From: an uncultured Bacteroidota bacterium
Lineage (GTDB): Bacteria; Bacteroidota; Bacteroidia; Bacteroidales; UBA12481
Reading direction: 5' to 3'
Length of the DNA: 34,929 nucleotides
Assembly: GCA_903919925.1 (NCBI GenBank)
Contig: CAIXKO010000639.1
Span: 1-34,929 of the forward strand
This document shows, one piece after another, positions 18,401-27,400 of this stretch (positions within the stretch are counted from its first letter, which is position 1; each line of letters starts with the position of its first letter). Under the pieces are notes generated by a model. It made no database searches and was not told where the DNA came from. It worked only from the letters and a program-made list of their open reading frames with translations. The position numbers were made by a program, and so were the translations under genes.

Positions 18401-21400
18401 GCGGCAAATGAGTATCAGGTCAGTATCAATGGAGGAGGTGCCTTTTCTGCCTACACAAGTGGGGCCGCAATAAACACAGCAGGAGCATCCGGAAGTGTAA
18501 TTGTTCAAGCCCGAAGAACCGGAGGAAGTTACGGATGTACTTCAACCTCCTGGGCAACCATTTGTGCCTGGACGATCGGTACCACTCCGTTGGCGCCTTC
18601 ATTGGGCTCAGCATCACCGGGGAACGGCAGTTCCATTTGCGCCGGATTTAATACCGGAACAGTTACCGGGACCGGTGGATCAGGAGGTTCTTCCGGAGCA
18701 GCAAACGAATATCAGGTCAGCATTGGTGGTGCATACACTGCTTATGTATCAGGCACCGCCATAAACACATTTGGTGCAACCGGGAACGTTATTGTGCAGG
18801 CCCGCAGAACAGGTGGAAGCTACGGGTGTTCCAGCACCGCCTGGGTTACTATTTGCACCTGGTCTGTATCGTCAGCAACTGTTAATCCAATCTTAAATGT
18901 GGCAACACCAGCCAGCGGTTCCACTATTTGCGAGGGATATAGTACATCAGCAACCATAACCGCAGGCTCTGGTGGCTCCATTGGTGCCGCCGATACTTAT
19001 GAATATAGCATCAATAGTGGTGTTACCTGGTTCACTTATACCTCAGGATCATCAATCAATACTACAGGCGCAACCGGAAATGTCATGATACGGGCCAGCC
19101 GGTCCGGTGGCAGCTACGGCTGCAGTGGTTCGGGCCCTGCAACAATTGCTACCTGGCCAGTTGCATCGGCGGCGGTGGCACCCACTTTGGGTTCAGCAAG
19201 TCCGGCAAGCGGAAGCACAATCTGTGCAGGTTCCAATACCGGAACGGTTACCGCAACGGGTGGTTCCGGTGGCTCATCAGGTTCAGCCAATGAGTACCAG
19301 TTCAGCATCAATAACGGGGCATCTTATAATTCATATGTTAATGGTGCTGCAATCAGTACAACCGGTGCTACAGGAAGTGTTATAGTTCAGGCACGACGGA
19401 CGGGTGGCAGCTACGGTTGCAGCTCAACCTCCTGGACAACTCTCTGTACCTGGACCGTTAATCCACAGCCTACCATAACCTTAGGGTCAAATCCAGTGTT
19501 AAACAGAGGAACAACGATAGCCAATCTATTGTATTCCGCCACTACCTCTAGCCCCAATCAGTACAGCATAGATTATAATGCTACGGCAAATACAGCCGGA
19601 TTTATTGATGTGGCCAATGCCGCGCTCACTGCTAGTCCCATTGTTTTGGTTGTTCCGGCAGCACCCGCATTGGCTACCTATAATGCAATCCTTACTGTAA
19701 GAAACTCAACCACCGGCTGCGTCAGCATTAATTACCCGATAACTGTAACAGTTGGTCAGAATATTTTAACTGCCTCCTTGTTGAACTCATCTCAAAAGAG
19801 CGTGAAAGAAACGGGCACCATGGTAGTTACCGTACAGCTATCAGCAGTCAGCGCTAGTCAGGTAACGGTACCATTTACCATAAACGGTGGAAGTACTGCA
19901 ACGGGAGGAGGCACGGACTACGCGGTTACGGCAAGTCCGTTAACCATAGCTGCCGGCAGCACTACTGCAGGCATTGTTATTACGATTACCAGTGAGGCTT
20001 TGGATGAGAACGATGAAACGGTTATCGTAAACCTGGGTACACCCACCAATGCCATTCTGGGGCCGATTATTACTCATACCGCTACCATTACCGATGATGA
20101 TCCTTATCCAACCGGTTCAATTGCAGTGAACCGTGCAGGAATCTCCACTGATGCTACTTCCCTGGTCAATGGAGTGCTGTTGAAAGGATGTGTTACCGCC
20201 AGTAATGTTGTGTTCCGGGGGAACGCAGCCCAGATCGGCCATTTTTTAAAAGGATCGTCTGCATTTCCGCTATCTGAAGGTGTTTTACTTTCTACAGGGA
20301 ATGTAGCTAACGCCGAAGGACCAAACAAGGATTTTGGAACGACCACTCAATATGCGGGTGCAGGTGATGCAAATATTAATACGATTACCGGTGGAACCTC
20401 TTATGATGCTGCCGTTCTTGAATTTGACTTTGTTCCTGCCGGGAACATTCTGCAGTTTAACTATGTTTTTGCATCGGAAGAATATGCTGAGTATGTTGGT
20501 GCTGCATCAAACGACGCATTTGCATTTTTGCTGAGCGGGCCGGGAATTACAGGCACTGTAAATATTGCGTTGATTCCTTCTACTTCAACACCGGTTTCTA
20601 TCAATACTGTTCACGGCCAAGGTAATACACTAGGCACTACTTTCCCTGCTGAATTACTGAATTTAATGCCCTATCCAACTAATTTCGGGCAACCCTGGAC
20701 CCGGGTAACCGATGATGCAATTGGCGCTTTCGGAACAGCTCCTTCCCGTTATTACTACCGGATTACTCCAACCAACAACAATACATATCCTCCGTTAAAC
20801 GCTTCCTATTATGTTGATAACGGACAGTTTTATGATCGGAACCTCTTTGCAACCAGTGGGCGCAAGCAACTTGAATATGTAAACGGGAACGGAGTATCGG
20901 ACATGGAATTTGATGGCAGGACTACCGTACTTACAGCCTCTCATTCTGTTACCGCCTGCCAGACTTACCATATTAAAATGGTGGTAGCTGACGTAAGTGA
21001 CCAAAAATGGGACTCCGGAGTATTTTTGGAAGCTAAGAGTTTTTCTTCTAACGAGATTTTGATCTCTAGTCATATTGGCGCAATCATCGGCGAGGCTGAT
21101 AATATGTTTGAAGGATGCGATGGTAGTTTTATCCGCTTTCAACGCACCACCGGAGCCGATAACAGTCAGCCATTTACTTTCCCGATTTTAATATCCGGTA
21201 CTGCAGTAAACGGGGTAGATTATGTATATACAGACCAGGCCGAAAACATAATCGGTGACGGGAAATTCCCTGCAACCGGTACGGTGGCAGCGGGCTCCAA
21301 TTATGTTGATTATTATTATAAAGCACTGTCAGACGGACTCATTGAGGGTAACGAAACCATTATTTTTAAGGTAAACAACAGCTGCCTCTGTAGCCCAACC

Positions 21401-24400
21401 CCATCTTACCTGGAGAAAATGGTAACTATTGTTGATGTACCACAAATTCAAACCTCCAGTGTATCTGTTATAAAATGTTCAACGAGCGGGTACCCGGTTG
21501 CCACTATTACCGTAAATTTAGACGGAGGATTGGACCCAACAGAATATTTATACAGTTTGGACGGTGGAACTTTCCAAGCCAGTAACCAATTTACCATACC
21601 GAGCGCGGTGGCGGATGGGTCCGATATTTTTGGCACTAGTCATACAGTTACCGTAAAAGACTTTTACTCGTGTAATTCTGTAACTGAAAACAATATCATC
21701 ATTCCTGATATTTCGCCTTTTGCTGCGGAGGCTGGTTCAAATATTGAGATGTGTGCGGGTCAAACCGGAGTTCAGTTAAATGCATCAGGAGGAATTTATT
21801 ATTCGTGGACTTCCGATACTGGCCTTGTGTATCTGTCGAATCCCAGTATTGCAAATCCTGCAGTGAGAAGCGACATCCCGGTTGGCACCTATATTTTCAC
21901 GGTGACTGCTCAGGATCAGGAGGGTTTGGCGCCAACATGCAGCGGGACTGATAATATGACGCTGACCGTAAAACCAAGGCCGGCCCTTACGGTTACTTCA
22001 AATTCTTATTCTGTTTGCAACGGAATGCCCATTCAGTTAACTGCCACAGAAACAAATGGGGTTGCCATCAGTTCCTGGTTCTGGAATCCCGAAACCAATT
22101 TGAGCAGCCCAACAATAAGTAATCCTGTTTATACTCCGGTTGTCAGTTCTTATCTGGCGCAATCGTTTTCAGTAACGGCTACGGCAACAAATGGTTGTAC
22201 AGTAAGTGGTTACTCTGCTGTGGTTGAAGCGTTTCCTGCACCGGTCATTACCACAGGTGCCATTGTGAATGCAGGCTGCGGACTGAGTAATGGATCAGCT
22301 ACTGTATCAGCAACTTCACCCGGGACATTACCACCTCCTACGTTTACCTATTTATGGAATACCTCTCCTGCCAAAACAACTGCCTCGGCTACCGGGCTTG
22401 CGGCTGGAACCTATACCGTTACGGTGACTGATGCAACGCATGGATGTTCGAGCTCGAAATCGGTAACCGTAGGCACTTTAGCGGATGTTACACCGCCCAC
22501 CACAGGGTGCAAAATCCCATTCACCGTTTATTTAGATGGAACAGGTAACGCTGCTATTACCGTTTCCCAAATCAATAATCCTGCTGTTACAGCCGACAAT
22601 TGCACGGCTACCGGAAACCTGGTTATGTCGTTAAGCAAATCCACTTTCAACGCCAGCAACCTGGGCGCCAATACGGTGACACTTTCGGTAATGGATGCCT
22701 CTGGAAATGTTGGAACCTGCACTACTGTTGTAACAGTTGCATATCCAACAACCTGTATCATCACCGGGTCGAGAACTATTTATAAAGAAAGTTTTGATGC
22801 CGGATCGGTTAACGGAGGTTATTCTATTTCTGCCGGTTCAGCCTATAACATAAATAGCTCGGCAATGCGAGTTACCAAAAACACCACAGTCGATAATTTC
22901 TTTATTTCCAGGTTTATTAATGTTTTGAGCTATACCCATTTGAATATTTCGGTTAGTACTCCTGCAACACAAACAGGTTTAAATAGTTCCGATTATATTC
23001 AATTCTGGTATTCTGTGGATGGGGGGGCCAATTATGTACAATTTGCCAATAACGGGCGCATGACTGGAACCACAACCGGGACTGCATGCTCCAATATTCC
23101 AAATGCCGAAAGTGTCCGGATTAAAATATTAAGCTACCAGAACGGTAACTCAGAGTGGCGCGACTTTGATGATGTTCATCTGACCGGAGACCCGGCCTTG
23201 CAGATAGCCGCTACGCTAACGCATGTTACTTGTTATGGCCAATCGAACGGACAAATTGTGGCCAGTGCTACCGGAGGAGCATCCTCATCTTATCAATATA
23301 AGCTAAATGCTGTTCCATATACCGCTTATCAGGTAAGTGGCACTTTTACCGGTTTATCAGCCGGAACCTATATCATAACTTCAAAAGATGCAAATAATGT
23401 TGAAAATACGAAAGAGGTAATTATTACCCAACCTGCCAATCCTGCAAATAGCGCAGGGCTCGCAGTTTCTGATGCTTCAGTTTGCAACCCTTCGGCCGGT
23501 AATGTGGTTTTTACCATCACCAATGCATTGAGCGGGGTTAATTATGAATTAAAAACATTAGCTGACGTTTCCCTTAGCCCTGCTGTTACGGGCACCGGAT
23601 CCGGAACGAATCTGGCTTTAACTATTCTGCAAGCCAATCTTCCAACTTCAACCACCACTTATAAGGTTGTTGCATCCACCGCAAGCGGTTGCCAAACAAC
23701 TGACCTCACCGATCGGCCTACCCTCAACATTACTCCAAAGCCTGCTGGATCCGCCAGTCAGAGTTTTTGCAGCACGAATTCACATAAAATCAGTGATCTC
23801 TCAGTTACTGGCACCGGTATTATCTGGTACAATGCTTCAACCGGGGGATCGGTTCTGGCACCGGCAACCAACCTGGTTAACGGTCTTACCTATTATGCCA
23901 GCCAGACCATCGGAGGTTGTGAGTCGGCTACCCGGCTAGCCGTTACCGCCAGTGTTACTTTGCCTCCAACAATCCTCAGTGTAACTCATGGAGCGATTTG
24001 CGGTTCCGGAACCGTTACTCTGCAGGCTACGGCAAGTGCCGGAGTGATTAATTGGTATTCCGGCCAAACCGGGGGAGCATCTATTGGTACTGGTACCAGT
24101 TTTACTACTCCAAATATCAGTTCAACAACCTCCTATTGGGTTGAATCCACAAACAATGGGTGTGCTACCTCACCACGTTCGCAGGTTATCGCCAATGTTT
24201 ATGCGCTTCCAACTATTTCATTGGGCGCCAATCCAGCGGTTTGCATCGGGGCCGGGTCTGCCGGTTTAACTTATAGCGCTACCACCGGAGGTGCTAATCA
24301 GTACAGTATTAACTTTGACGCCACAGCTGAAGCTGCCGGATTTATCGATTTGGCATTCCGGACTTTGCCTGTGAGCCCAATAGCAGTTGTAGTGCCCGGT

Positions 24401-27400
24401 ACTGCTACTGTGGGGACCTATAAGGCAACCCTGATGGTGAAAAATAGTTTGAATAGTTGTGCCAGTACTCCTGATTCTATCACTTTTACCATTAATCCCA
24501 CTACTGCAATCACCAGCCAGTCAATGGGAGCCCAGGAAACCTGCATCGGACAATCGTTCTCTCCAATCTCAGTATCTGCCGTTGGAGTGGGCTTAACCTA
24601 TCAATGGTATAGTGATGTGAGTGGAAGTACCAGTGGGGGCACCTCTCTGGGATCTGCTAACGGAGCGCAAACAGCTACTTATACTCCACAAGCCACGCAA
24701 GCGGGTACTTTGTTTTATTATTGTACAGTTATCGGAACCTGTGGAAGTGCAATATCTTCTATATCAGGAGCGTTTGTCGTAAATGCAATACCTACAGCAA
24801 CCATCTCGTACCTGGGTTCACCATTCTGTAAGTCGGTTAGTGTACCGCAATCCGTTTCATTAAGCGGTACAGGAGCTTACAGTGGAGGAATATACAGCTC
24901 AACCACCGGATTGACAATTAATCCTTCAAATGGGGAGATTGCTCCGGCAACCAGTATTGCAGGTGTTTATACGGTAACCTACACCATTCCGGCATCAGGC
25001 GGCTGTAGTGAAGAAACAGCAACTACCTCTGTTACTATTACACAAGTTCCGGTAGCGACTTTTAATTATTCACCGGAGCCTTACTGTTCCAATGCGTCCA
25101 ATCCATTGCCGGTATTTACCGGTGGAGGAACAGCCGGGACTTTTTCCTCCGCAACAGGTTTGATTTTTGTGAGCACCTCAACCGGAGAGGTTAATTTATC
25201 GGCAAGTACGCCAGGTACTTACACTGTTATTAATACGATTGCCCCATCGGGTGGCTGCGATGAAGTATCAGCAACAGCTACCATAACCATTACCGCTTTG
25301 CCAACGGCGGCTATCTCCTATATCGGTACTCCTTTCTGCAAATCTTCTGAACCAGTTAGTGTTACCCTGAACGGAACCGCAGGCGGGGTTTACTCATCAA
25401 CGGCCGGATTAACCATTGATTCCGGTACCGGTGCCATTACTCCGGCCTCCAGTACAGGAGGAACATACACGGTAACTTACACCATAGCAGCGGCAGCAGG
25501 CTGCCAATCGGTTACTGCAACCACATCGGTAATTATTACTGCTATTCCGGTTGGCGGATTTAGCTATACCGGAACCCCATATTGCATTAATGGAACAAAC
25601 CCTTCACCAACTTTTGTTCAAGGGGGAGTGGCGGGTACTTTTTCCTCAACAGCCGGGTTGGTGTTTGTTAGTAATTTAACGGGACAAGTAAATTTATCAG
25701 CCAGCACCCCGGGTTCCTATACCGTTACCAATACCATTGCCGGTAATGGCGGTTGTGGAGTAGTTACCGCAACCAGCTCGATTACTATTTCAGCCATACC
25801 AGCTGCAACGATATCCTATTCGGGGGCGCCATTCTGTAAAAATATTCTGATCCCTCAGCAGGTTACCCGAACCGGAACAGCCGGGGGTACTTACTCCGCG
25901 TTGCCGGCAGGGTTAACAATCGATTTAAATACTGGGGCGATTGTTCCCTCTACCAGCACGGCCGGAACCTATACCGTAACTTATACTATGCTGGCAGGAG
26001 GTTGTGCTCCGGTGTTGTCAACCACTTCGGTTACCATTAATAGTGAATTAACTGCTGGCATCAGTGGCGGAACTACCCCGGTATGCTATAACAGTTCACC
26101 CGGAACGCTTACTGCAACCGGATCTGGCGGAACAGGCTCCTACACTTATTTATGGTATAAAGATGGTATCACAACCGGAGTTACCACGCAAACATATTCT
26201 CCGGGTAATTTAATCCAAACTTCCGTATTTTACTGTGCCATAACCAGCGGATCATGCGGAACCGTGAACACCCCTACCTCAACGATCACGGTTACCGAAG
26301 TGCCAACCGGAACAATCAGCTACGCAGGTTCACCTTTCTGCATCGACCTTAGCGCTGAGCAGCCTGTTACTTTATCGGGTACCGGCGCTTATACCGGAGG
26401 AACCTATAGTTCTTCAGCGGGATTATCCATTAATACGGTAACGGGTGCCATAACTCCAAACCTAAGCACAGCGGGCAGCTATACGGTTACTTATATCATA
26501 CCTGCTTCAGGAGGCTGTTCCAACGTACCGGTAACTACCTCGGTAACTATTACCCTGGTTCCATCAGTAACCCTAACCTATGCAGGCTCTCCATTCTGTA
26601 TGTCGGATAATAGCAGCCAGCCGGTTACCCTGACAAATGGTATCGGAGCCTATACCGGAGGAACCTATAGTTCAACCGAGGGCTTGAGCATCAATGCTGC
26701 AACGGGCGAAATTATCCCGGGTTCCAGTATTGCAGGAACCTATACGGTATCTTATAGCATACCTGAATCCGGAGGGTGTGGGGGAGTAGTGGTCACCACC
26801 AGTGTTACCATTACGGCAGTACCCACTGTTGCGATCTCCTATTCCGGTGCGCCTTTCTGTAAGTCGCAGGTTACTCCACAAGCAGTAACTTTAAGCGGAA
26901 CTGGAGCTTATGAAGGGGGAACTTACACTGCCTCCCCGTCGGGATTGTCTATCAATTCAGGTTCCGGTGATATTACGCCTGTTACCAGCACTCCGGGTTC
27001 TTATACGGTGACTTATACCACCCCTGCCTCCGGAGGGTGCAGTGCCGTAGTGGCAACCCTTGAGGTTGCCATAACACCAATACCCACGGCCACTATCAGC
27101 TATAGCGGCACCCCATTCTGTAAATCGGTCAATACTCCTCAAGCGGCAACATTATCCGGGACCGGAGCTTATGAAGGGGGTACTTACACCGCTATGCCGG
27201 CCGGACTAAGCATTAATTCATCAACCGGTGATATAACACCTGGTACCAGTGAACCCGGTACCTATACAGTTACTTACACCATTCCGGCATCAGGAGGCTG
27301 CAGCAGCGTTACCACAACCTCAACGGTAATTATTACTGCGGTGCCAACTGCCAGCATTGTATACGGCGGTTCCCCTTTCTGCAATACTTTAGTTACTCCT

